Below, piece by piece: positions 47,463 to 57,435 of a stretch of 64,000 nt of DNA. The position numbers were made by a program, and so were the translations under genes. The stretch is taken from positions 3,637,741 through 3,701,740 of the forward strand of contig NW_006494931.1 in NCBI RefSeq assembly GCF_000471905.2. Direction: 5' to 3'. The notes beneath the pieces are model-generated. The model did not search any database. It saw only the letters and a list, made by a program, of their open reading frames with translations, and was not told the DNA's origin. Each line of letters begins with the position of its first letter. The first letter of the stretch is position 1. This stretch comes from Amborella trichopoda. Lineage: Eukaryota; Streptophyta; Magnoliopsida; Amborellales; Amborellaceae.

Positions 47463-48860
47463 ATGGCTCCTAGGAAGAATAAGGTTATTTCCAAGGGCAA
47501 GGGGAACATTTTCAAGCGGTTTGACAATGGAAGAGAGGAGAAGGCTTCCCCTCTTTTCCCTAGGTTTAGGCACTTCCCTGAAGGTCTGCTCGCTCATATC
47601 TCGCAAGGCCTTCGATCGAGTGAAGTTTCTCGACGTGTCAATGGCTTTTCTATCATCGGACCTTGGTTCCGGGATTGGTTTCTTTTTGCTCGGCAATGGC
47701 CCAAGCTCATGGCCTTTTTGGCTTCAGTTTCGATGATGGGCATCTTGAACATGGCCTTCTGCCATGTGAACTTTCCACTCCTCGAGGCTTTTGCTGAGAG
47801 GTTCAACTATCAAACAAACATCTTCTTCCTTCCTACGAGCGAAACAACGTCAACTTTGGAGGAAATTGTCAGGGTTTCTGGCTTGAGCTTGGCCGAGATT
47901 GGGTATCAACTTTCTACTGCCACGGACGATCACTCCATCATGGGTGTACGACTGTTGGGGGCTACTTACTCTTCACACGGTCAGTGGGTCGATATGGAGT
48001 TGCTGGTCCATAATCAAAAGCGGTCTCGAGCCGCCAAACAGATCTGCGTTTTTCTTTTTGTGTTGTTAAGATCCATCCTTTTTCCAAGTGATCGTAAGGC
48101 GGTTCGTAGTTCCCTTATTCCTTTAGCCCATGCCTTTTGGGAGCGAGCAGTTTACACCATTGTTCCTGCCGTGTTAGCGGGCATTTACTGGGGTCTTCAT
48201 GACTGGGTCACCCGAGGTGATCGATTCCTTGAGGGCACTATCCTAATTTTGCAGGTATATTTTCAAACTCAATTTTATTTTATTTTGCCCCTGCAACTCA
48301 GTTTTTCTTTTGGTTTTGGCCCCTAAATCTCATATTTTTACAATAAGAATTAACTGGAAAAAGCACGGACTGAATCGGGTATGAGCTGGTGATGTCGCCC
48401 ACCCTGTGTGGATGACACCATTAGTGTCGGCCAAACAATCTTGTTCTGAATGGCTCCAGAATCCTAGGGTTTTTTTTGTGACCCTTTGGGGTGATTTTGG
48501 GTTCTGTTTTTACAGATTTGGGCCTATGAACACATTGTCATTGTCCGTTCTCCTCAATCAACGACAACTGTATCTGCTGCTCTAGGACTAACATATGTCA
48601 ATGACACCACCCAGCCTCGTGACGTAAATCATTATCGTCGGGTTTTGGACGAGTTGTCGTCCTTTGATTGGGTGATCAGGGTTCTTGAGAATGTGCCCCT
48701 GTTATTGCCTGCTATGGGATGTTCATGTCTTATTTTAGCAGGCCAGTACTTTACAGAGGGGTATTTCCCTCAAAGGGTGCTTCGTCAGTTTTTCCATACT
48801 CAGAATTACACTTCTCCAGAAGAGGCAATCGATCACCGCCCTATCTTTCCACTTCGATGA
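47463..48860 (+). CDS. Plant mobile domain (PMD) gene carried antisense in the retroelement
   Basis: The ORF starts at MAPRKNK (47,463; an upstream in-frame ATG lies at 47,442). It reads open to 48,254 and contains the order FFLPTSETTSTLEEIVRVSG, RSILFPSD, LIPLAHAF and PAVLAGIYWGL, which I recognise as the aminotransferase-like PMD (PF10536). A CAG/GTATAT boundary at 48,254/48,255 and TTTTTACAG ending at 48,515 delimit an apparent 261 bp intron. The following exon opens with IWAYEH, the usual WAWE-type motif at the end of the domain, and reads to about 48,860, giving about 380 residues. It looks whole over the domain. Host PMD proteins MAIN and MAIL1 act in silencing and genome maintenance, and other PMD proteins are transposon-carried. 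Its position between integrase and the LTR, antisense to pol, fits the extra antisense ORFs reported in Tat-lineage elements. Function here is not known. Confidence 0.75.
48376..48433. repeat. 25 bp palindrome cluster 3 inside the PMD intron
   Basis: A clear copy lies at 48,409-48,433 (TGGATGACAC, CATTA, GTGTCGGCCA). A half-degenerate copy before it at about 48,376-48,402 keeps the right arm ATGTCGCCCA. Both are within the apparent intron 48,255-48,515. Confidence 0.75.
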
Positions 48861-48955
48861 CACTCTTCCACACTTCTTGTTAAGGCGGGTTTGTCGTGGA
48901 AGGGAAAGAAGTCTTCTTCCAGTGAGGGGTTGGTTAACCAAGACAAGCAAACGAC

Positions 48956-49221
48956 CACCTCCAACTACGATTCTTAGTTGGAACGTGCATGTCCTTTTCC
49001 ACTATGCCCCAGATCTTTCAGACCTCGCGGCAAGCCTTCTGCTCCTGCTCATGATGCCGTGCTTCGTCAAGAAGATGGCGCCTCTTGTCACCTCCAACTA
49101 TGATTCTTGGTTGGAACGTGTATGTCCTCTTCCACTATGCCCCTTATCTTCGAGACCTCGTGGCAAACCTTCTGCTCTTGCTCAAGATGTTGTGCCTCCT
49201 CGAGAAGATGGCTCCTCTTGT
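48956..49221 (+). repeat. 133 bp tandem duplication in the region after the PMD exon
   Basis: Copies at 48,956-49,088 and 49,089-49,221 start CACCTCCAACTAYGATTCTT and include CCACTATGCCCC and AAGATGGCKCCTCTTGT. A protein-like reading follows to 49,356 (EEIEVELARW), perhaps the tail of the same captured gene, but I cannot place it. Confidence 0.9.
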
Positions 49222-49359
49222 TCAAATAAACGAATCAAATCCAATGAGGACGTGTCTTACATCAGCTTGGAAGAAATTGAAGTCGAATTGGCTCGATGGG
49301 TGGCCTTCGTGGTGGAACTCAAGGAGAAGGATGTTGATCTGAAGCCGAAGACTGAATAG

Positions 49360-50640
49360 CCAAATATTTTCTTTTTCTTTATTTTTCCTTGGCATGAATA
49401 AGTTGATCTCATGATCAGCGTTATTTTTTAGTAGTTTTATTTTTGTTGAAGTCTATTAGGATAGTAGAAATTTCGGTCTCGCAATTAGAGTTGATTGCGT
49501 AAGTGCATGAAATAAGCCCATTTTCAATGGATGAATAAATTCAAAGTTTTGAGATACCCAAAATTTATTTCCTATTTTGATTGATCTCATGGGATTGTGA
49601 AATCCCCCCTCGATATGGATTTTTATTGCCCCTATTGGGGGGTTCTCGCTCATCAGTAAGTGTGTGATTTTATTCACCGGAGCATAGTGGAACACTTTCT
49701 TTGCACACACTTTTCAAACTGAAATTCCTACAGATTCAGTCCCTTAGTTGTAGGGATTTTGTCTTGAATTTCCAACTATTGGGTCATCATAAACCCACAC
49801 AAGGATGAGCTTGCCTCGTTTTGCCTCAGGGGATCTAGTCGAGAGAAAAATGCTTCCAAACTAGCCAATATCGTCATTGGCGAGGTTCACCCATGTCCAA
49901 TATGTGGTAGTTGATAGTTATACTCATACAACCATGGAGTGCCTGACTAGTTTCAAGCCTTCATAACAGGCGTTGGAAGTTGGCTTCAAGAGCGAGGCCA
50001 GATTAACTAACAGTTTAGCCTCTTGTAGTGATGGAGGAAGTCCTTTTTAAACTTTTGAAAATTGATGATTTAAAAGTCAATTTGAAAAGTACTTTCAAAA
50101 GGGATGAGCCTTACAGTTTTGCTTCCTGTGGCCCCTTTGGTGGTCATTTTCTTTATTATGTTTTACCCAAAGATGATGAAAGGATTTCCTTATGCGATCG
50201 TGAGAACTCAAAAGTCTTGAAGTTGTCTTTTTACCTTTGGAGCTTTCATCCTGTGTTTCGCAGGTCCATGAAGAGTTTTCTGCATTGTTATCTAGCTTCC
50301 AACTTGAAGAAGTTTTAACGCTCTGCCAGGGTTCTTCGAAGTTACTTCGGTTTTTCATTCATGTCACCCTCCCATATCTTTTTGAGTTGGTTCTATTGGG
50401 AACCTGCAGTGTTTAGGACGAGTCTTCATCCTTAGGGTCTGCTTGTGCAATATTATTGGAACTTGCAATTACTTGTTTGTACTTGAGTGTTTTGAATCGG
50501 AAGCCCCTTCTTGAACATTTCTTTTTATTCTGTTTTTTTTTTTACCCGTGATGCCTTTTCAAGTTTTCACCACATCCATTTAGATTTTTTCTTTTTTTGT
50601 TTTTTTTTTCCTTGTGGTGCTTTTTAAGGTTTTCATCCTC
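49360..50640. other. Spacer between the PMD region and integrase
   Basis: No recognised domain. The plus-strand ORF at 50,028-50,318 (96 codons) has a protein-like composition but no family that I know. T-runs lie at 50,531-50,542 and 50,599-50,609. Confidence 0.4.
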
Positions 50641-50649
50641 TTTTGAGCC

Positions 50650-51720
50650 CTTTATGGGTAGTATTTTCTGAGACACATCGCATAAATGGGGTCGTTCAGC
50701 TCATACCCCTCCTAATTTTTTATCTTGTAAGAATTGCCTGCATGCACTCGGGTAACCACGAATGGCCCCTCCCAATTAGGTTTCAACTTGCTTAAAGGGT
50801 ATGGATTTGTAAAAGTGTGGAAGATTTTCTTAAGTACCATGTCCCCTTCTCTGAATTGTCGAGGAACAACTTTTCTTTGGTATGCCCTCTCGACTCTACA
50901 CTGGTAAGCAATGATATTTTGTGTTGCTCGTAGTCGTCATTCATCCAAAGTAACGAGGGCAGCAATTCGTGCTCTTTTGTTCCTCATTTGAAATTTGTGA
51001 ACAAGCAATCAGAGAGACAGTATCTCAACTTCAATGGGTAGCACTGCTTCCATAGCATACACCAATGAGTATGGGGTCATGCCAGTAAGAGTCTTCTTAA
51101 TTGTCCGCTAGGCCCATAGCGCGCCATTTAGCTTTCATGCCAATCTTTTTCACCTTTCTATCATTCTTTCTACAATTCTGAGAAGTCCTCTGTTTGTGGC
51201 CTCTGCTTGTTCATTTCCTTGAGGGTAGTAAGGTGTAGAGAATTTATGCATCATCTCAAACTTTTTGCACACCTTAGTGACCCTTTCATTCTTGAAATTG
51301 GATCCATTGTCAATAATGATTGACTCAGGAACACTGAATCTGAATACAATGTTGTTCTTTATGAAACGGGCAACATGTTGTCCCTCAATTTTGACAAATG
51401 ATGCGCCCTCTACCCATTTGGTGAAGTACTCTGTAGCCGATAATATAAAACGGTGGCCATTTGAGGCTTTTAGTGAGATCATTCTGATGATATCAAGACC
51501 CCACATGGCAAAGGGCCATAAAGGCGGTGTTGACTTGAGTGGTACGAACGGTGCATGGATGACGTCTCCATAAAGTTTACATTTGGGACACCTTCTAACG
51601 AACTTCCAACAATCTTCGGCCATGGTGGTCTAGTAATAGCCTTGGCACCAGAATTTCTGAGCTAAGGCAGTTGACACAAATGACCTCCTTCATTATGTAA
51701 CTCTATTAATACTTGGTCGA
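50650..51720 (-). mobile_element. Tat-lineage integrase domain (part of the fossil retroelement)
   Basis: Minus-strand translation shows the zinc-binding CPKC end, then WGLDII, IDNGSNF and PQGNEQAEATNRGLL, the D, D and E positions of the retroviral-type integrase core. The C-terminal part reads KPNWEGPFVV and ends LRKYYP near 50,655, like other Tat integrases. As part of pol it is a broken fossil. Confidence 0.85.
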
Positions 51721-52149
51721 TTTCTGGCTGATCAAGACACCGTAGAATGATGTCCTCGAAGGATTTCTTGAACAAGAGATCACCTCTTACTAAGAATCTT
51801 ATAGAAAACCTTCAAAAGGCTTCTTTATCCTTTTTTTTAGCTCCTTCGAGTGGTATAACCCAACTTTCAACAGAGACAAAACCTCGTGGAAGGGTTATGT
51901 TTGTTCTAGATGTAAAATGGCAGTGTGGTGATTTCTGAAGGAATATCAACCATTGAAGCAAGGGTCGCAATGGTCGCAAGGGTATCGGCAAACCGATTAT
52001 TTTCCCTAGTTACGTGCTGAAAGGCGATTTTTTTGAAATATGGGATCATCTTTTCTACATTTTCTTAATAGGGTTTGAGCTTTTCTTCTTTCACCTTCCA
52101 AATACCTTGAAATGGTTTATGACGAGTAAGAAGTCATAAATCACTCGTG

Positions 52150-52390
52150 TTTGCTAGATTTTCATTTCCATAGTGTTCTCGAGCCCGGCTATCAAGGCTT
52201 CATATTCAGCAATGTTATTGGTATATGGGAAATTCATTCTGATGGCTGTTGACATTAAAATCTTCTCGAGTAAGCATAGTATGATACCTATACCTGACCC
52301 ATATTCGTTCCTTGTACCGTCGAAGTATAGCTCCAAAATTGATTCCTCGATTGTGAAGAGGTTTTCATTGGGGAGATCCGTGTTGACGGG
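52150..52390 (-). mobile_element. Second (archaeal-type) RNase H domain
   Basis: The reading has LYFDGTRNEYGSGIGIIL and NNIAEYEALIAGLE, the start of the additional RNase H found between the pol RNase H and integrase in Tat-lineage elements. The preceding linker GQVIADHLAEH is also typical of this lineage. Confidence 0.85.
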
Positions 52391-53900
52391 AGTGTTATCT
52401 GGCAGTGCGTGTTCAGCCAAGTGGTCAGCAATGACTTGTCCTTTGATTGATTTTTGGGTAACATAATTGATCTCGAACTCTCTCAATAGCATTTTTCACT
52501 TCACCAAACCTCCATTAGGGACTGGTCTTTCCAATAGATACTTGAGTGGGTCAATTTTTTAGATGAGCGTGACTGAATGAGATAAGACATAGTGTCTTAA
52601 TTTTTGCATAGCCTAGACAAGTGTCAAGCAGTGTTTCTCTACATCCGTGTATCTTGTCTCATAGTTGACCATAGTTTTGCTAATGTAATATATCATTTGT
52701 TCTTTTCCATGGTTGTCGTATTGTCCTAACATTGCCCCCATGGTCTTGTCTTTCGCAGATATGTATAGGAATAGGGGTTTAGCTGGACTAAGAGTACTAA
52801 GGATGGGTGGTTTGGTGAGGTACTCCTTGATTTGATCGAACGCTTCTTGGCATTCATCATCTCATATGAATGGGGTATCATTCTTAAGGAGCCTATTGAA
52901 TGGTGCGCACTTGTCTGCCAGTTGTGAAATAAAACACCTTATTGCTTGTATGCGACCTTGAAGCCCAAGGATTTCTCTGATGTTTCGAGGAGAGGACTTT
53001 CAGTGATGGTTTGTATCTTGGACGGGTCCACCTCAATGCCTCTTTGGCTCATTATAAAGCTTAGTAATTTGTCATATTCAATTCCAAAGGCACATTTATG
53101 TGGATCAAGTTTGATTTGATGTTTCCGGAGTCTTTTAAAAATGGTTCTCAGGTTGGTGAGATGATCAGACCTGGCCTTCGACTTAATCAGAATGTCGTCA
53201 ACATAGTCTTCCATAATTGTGTGCATCAAGTCATGGAAGATGCTAGTCATTGCCTGCTGATAAGTTGCCCCTGTATTTTTTAGGCCAAAGGGCATGACAC
53301 AGTAATAGTAGGTTCCCCATTGCATTATGAATGAAGTCTTGGTTTGGTCTTCTTCTGCCATGAGGATCTGTTGTATTCTGAGAAGTCATCTATGAACGAC
53401 AACATCTCATGCCCCGTAGTGTTATCGACCAAGGCATCTACATTTAGTAATGGAAAATTGTCTTTAGGACATGCCTTGTTGAGGTCTCTGTAGTCGACAC
53501 ACACTCGGATCCTCCCGTCTTTCTTGGGTACAACCAATATGTTGGCCAACCATTTTGAGTAATTGACGGGGGTAATGAACTTCGCCTTGAGCAGTTTGTA
53601 GATTTTTTCCTTAATTTTGAGCTCAAGGTAAGTCTTTTGATGTCGGAGTTTCTGCCTTACAAGCTTTTCCTCTTCGTTGAATATTAAGTGATGTTGCACC
53701 AATGTGGAATCTAAGCCTGGCATATCATCGTATGACCAAGGGAAGACATCGCGATATTCCTTGAGAAAGAAAATCATATTTTCCCGCTCCTCAGGAGATA
53801 GGGAGGTTCCAATCTTGATTAACCTTGGGTCCTTCTCAGTTCCTAGGTTTACATCGAACGTCTCTTCGATGATAATTGTTAGGTCACCATCAGACTCTTC
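52391..53900 (-). mobile_element. Reverse transcriptase and first RNase H region
   Basis: Minus-strand phrases include FLKEYRDVFPWSYDDMPGLD, RVCVDYRDLNKACPKDNFPL, MPFGLKNTGATYQ and the YVDD catalytic box. These are characteristic of Tat-lineage RT. The RNase H part fills about 52,430-52,900. The region is broken. Confidence 0.85.
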
Positions 53901-55040
53901 TTGAATTGCTCAACATGGGAAGTGAATTCCTCAAGTTGAGGGATTTCCTCAGACTCTTAGCTCTCTTGATCTTTGTCTTGATCGTCTAATTCGTTGTCTT
54001 GGGTATTGTGCACCGTTATCGGGCTATCTTGAGTGTTCATCGTTTTTGAAAATTCTTTTTCATTATTATTAATTTTATCATGATTTGAAGTTTCAGCGGA
54101 TTTTAAAATAACACAAGAGGTATCCCTTACGGGACTCGCGAGAGAAATATATTGGGGACTGGATGCGTAGGGTAGTTAGATGGCCACCCTGCGCCTATCC
54201 GTTGTTTGACACTGAGACTCAAAGGTCCCACTAATACTCTTTCAGTGATTCTCGAGATAGGGGAATGATCGACCAATTCTGTTCCTGGGTTTGAATAGGC
54301 AGATGAGCACGCTTAGCTATGTTAGAGCCGATTGTACATACCTTCAAATCCAGGTCAGTAAAAAGGTCTTTGATTCCTAGTTCTTGTGTGTGTTGAGGTG
54401 TGGAAGAAGAATTATTCCCGTTGGGGCCTCAAGGATCAGCTTTGGCCGCTTTGAAGGATGGGCATCGAGAGGATCGAGGCTTTGAATGCCTCCAGATACA
54501 AAGCCCGGATAGCTTGAAGTCTTTATCCGGCTTTGAAATAAGGTGAGACAACACCCGAGACCTCTTCGATCCTCGTTTTTAGTTCTGGCATGGAGTGAAT
54601 CAGAAATTTCCTCTGTTACGCCTTGCCCTTGACTCCCCAAGCCTTGGCCTGGTTGGAATCCTTATGAGAAGAGCATGTGCCAAGCTTCGAGGGACCCAAA
54701 ATAGTATCAATGTTGACATTGGATGATGTCCTCCATCGATGTGGAAGTTTACAAAATTTGAGGAACAAGGTCGCCGATCTCTAGGCGTAAAGTGGCAAAA
54801 TCGGCTTACTCGAAGGAAGCGAGTGGGATTTCTCCAAGCTCGACCCCTACGGCTAGCTTCCGGTTATGTATTCTAAGATTGAGAAAATAAGGGGTTCAGC
54901 ACATACCTTCGCGACGCCATTTTTAGTCAAAAATTTGAGGCATTGATAGAGCATAGAGGCGACCACGAGGTTTTCATCCAACCATGGTCTTCATAGAAAC
55001 ATGTTGAATGAAGGTTTTATGTCCAAGACATAAAACTTTA
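53901..55040 (-). mobile_element. Degenerate region between leader ORF and RT
   Basis: Gag and protease should lie here or upstream, but I could not recognise either with confidence. The segment at about 53,790-53,900 (GGAGGTTCCAATCTTGATTA, TCTTCGATGATAATTG) has a relative at 61,200-61,290 outside the nest. Confidence 0.45.
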
Positions 55041-55922
55041 TCACTTGACACTATGAGGTTTTATACAATCGACCTCATAGGGTATCATGACATCTTTAGG
55101 GCATGGGGAGTTCAATTTATTGAGGTTGTCAGCAAAGGGACAACCTTCTTCCACTTTGAAGGAGTGGTTTTCCTTGAATGAGAATGATGAGCTCTCATCA
55201 GAGGATGGAGTGATTGGGCGGAAGAAGTTAATGAAGGCTGCATCATCTGAATTGGCTAAAGAAGACTTTGGTTCATCTGATCTCCAAGATTCTAGTATGA
55301 ATCCGGGTAAAGGAGTAGAGGGGATGAATGGTGGTAGAGTCTCTTCCTTGTTAATGAGGTTTATCTTGGCAATGAGGCTCTCAACCCTTTGAAGCAATTT
55401 AGCAATACTGATTTGCTCTTTGGTTTTGACTTGGGGAGTCAGAATGTCGGTGAAGACTGTAGGTGGAGATGGTGGATCATTCTCTTGCAACATGGTAGTG
55501 AACCTAGTCTCTTCATGGTTCAGAACTTGCACCACTAGGGGTTCATTTTGCTCAAGCGAGCATATGATAGCCTCTTCAGGGGGGGGAACATTACTCTTTC
55601 TTGCATGCTCCATAAATTTCTCGGGCTCGTTTTTTGTCTTTTTTGAGACTTGAGAGCTACCCCCACATAGCAAACTCCTCATAAACTTAGGAAGAGTAAA
55701 TTGAAGCTCTTTTATCATTGGTGGCTCAGGACTGACTGACTTAAACGGAACCTCACCCTCGATTTGGTTCTTTGCCCCTGTTGTGAGTTCGGTTTTCACC
55801 TTAATTGAGACTTGAGGGCTGCCATGGGTTGGTGTTTCCTGACTCAAGATGAGTCTAGGTGAGATTTCCTCGGGTTCGCAAGCTGCCTCGAGCTCAAATT
55901 GAGCTCGCGTAGGTTCCAGCAT
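55041..55922 (-). mobile_element. Leader ORF (ORF1/gag-region) of the fossil retroelement
   Basis: An open reading of 293 codons rich in Glu, Ser, Pro and Lys. It has no domain that I recognise. Ogre-type elements carry an extra ORF1 upstream of gag, and position and composition would fit, but this is inference from placement. Confidence 0.45.
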
Positions 55923-57415
55923 GATGATATCCTCAGACCTTTTCGGCTTGGTAAGAGCCTCATCTTGGGCATCATGGCATGGAATGGGCTCGAATGAAGC
56001 TTCTTTCAGGATTTGACCTGCAACAAGCTCAAGCTGAGCAAGTTCTGGCTCAAGGACTTAGACGGATGATGGCTCATCTTGTTTGAACTTGATGGGGCTG
56101 TTGGTGAAGGAACGGGTCTTTGCCCCATTTGTAGGCTCTTTTTTGCCTCGAGCCAGACTTCAGATCTTATAGTTCATTGGCCCCAAAGCAACCTCTTTGA
56201 CCTGCAACATGTGGTAGGCTTCTTCGACCTCATTAGCGCCAAGGGAAGCAAGGGGAAAGAAGGGCTTCACCTCTTTAGAAGAGAAATATTTAATTCTCTT
56301 CTCTTCTTTGCTCTTGAGTCGGACTTTTAGTGTCTTGGTCTCCCGACCTCATATTCGGGCTTGACCATTATTTCCCTTATTGATGGCCAGGCAGAATTGT
56401 TCCTGAGTGCAGGTGAGCATTTCTTCTAATCTCTTTTCACGTTTGCCCTCAGCACTAGGGGTAGTGTCAGACCTACGTGTGTGCACAGTCCGAAGACGTG
56501 TTTGGGGCAGCTTGTGGGCCAACCCATAGTGAGGTAGAAGGTCTAGCCTTTAGGATACCGGAATTGGTGATTGGAGTGGTCTTATGACTATCGTTATTTG
56601 CATGCAAGGGCATGTGAGCAGTCAACCTAAGAGTAAGTCGTTGGTCATGTGCTCTTGGGGGATGGCATTTAAGCTGCCCGGATCAGAGTGAATAACATGC
56701 AATAAAATTGGTGTGGTTTGAAAGATAAAGTGGGTTCGGGGCTTAAAAGACCTGGGGCGTGCGAACAACTTGGGTTGGGATTTTGTTTGCCCCCGAGATA
56801 ATGAGCCAACGGCTAGGCTGTTAGTCATGGTGGGTGTGAGACTGTGTCGAGTGGCCTTGTGGCCCTTCAACTGAGATGAGCCGGCGGTTGAGCTGCTGGC
56901 TTAGAGTGTGGGAGATGCGGTGCCAAGATGGGCAGCACGCATGTGGAATGATTTGGGGGTAACCTTTGGGGTACTCTCAGAAGCAATGGATGTAGTAGAG
57001 CTGATTGCAAGAGGAGGGGGAGTGACCAGAAGGCCACTCTAAGATTTGAGACCAGTGGAAGGTCCACCAGTAGATGGGTGCACATGAGAAGCTGTGGTTT
57101 TAGAACCACTTATGCGCTGGGCGACAACAGACTGACCATTGATGCTGGTAGAAGGGGAGTAAGGGGTTTGAGAGCCACTTCTCGCTTTAGGTTGGGCCGG
57201 AGCCCAAATGCGAACGGTTTGGTCGCTTCGCCAAAGAAAGGAGGGAGATGTAGGTTGAAAAACTTTCTCCCCAAGGGACGAGCTCACGGGAGTAGGGATC
57301 GTGAAATCCCCAACTCGAAAATAAGAGTAGTTAGTAAACCCCAAAGCCATATTTTAGTGTGGATTAAGTGATGTGTACGTTTGAAAGCAATCCGAACATA
57401 CTATAAGGTGGCGCA
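55923..57415 (-). mobile_element. 5' leader region after the primer site
   Basis: Sequence between the leader ORF and the primer-binding site. The short ORFs here (56,622-57,350) overlap one another in different frames and are unrecognised. A long untranslated leader is normal in this lineage. Confidence 0.45.
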
Positions 57416-57433
57416 TCCCCAGTAGAGTCACCA
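57416..57433 (-). mobile_element. Primer-binding site next to LTR B
   Basis: On the minus strand TGGTGACTCTACTGGGGA follows the LTR end (CCAACCA) after two bases. The TGG start complements a tRNA 3' CCA. The GTGACTC-ACTGGGGA form matches the leader motif typical of Tat-lineage elements. Ogre elements are reported to use a tRNA-Arg primer. Confidence 0.7.
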
Positions 57434-57435
57434 AT

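Noticed and set aside
51265-51573. 102-codon plus-strand ORF
   Set aside because: Shadow of the integrase domain on the other strand.
55087-55653. Plus-strand ORFs of 101 and 77 codons
   Set aside because: Antisense shadows of the retroelement leader ORF.
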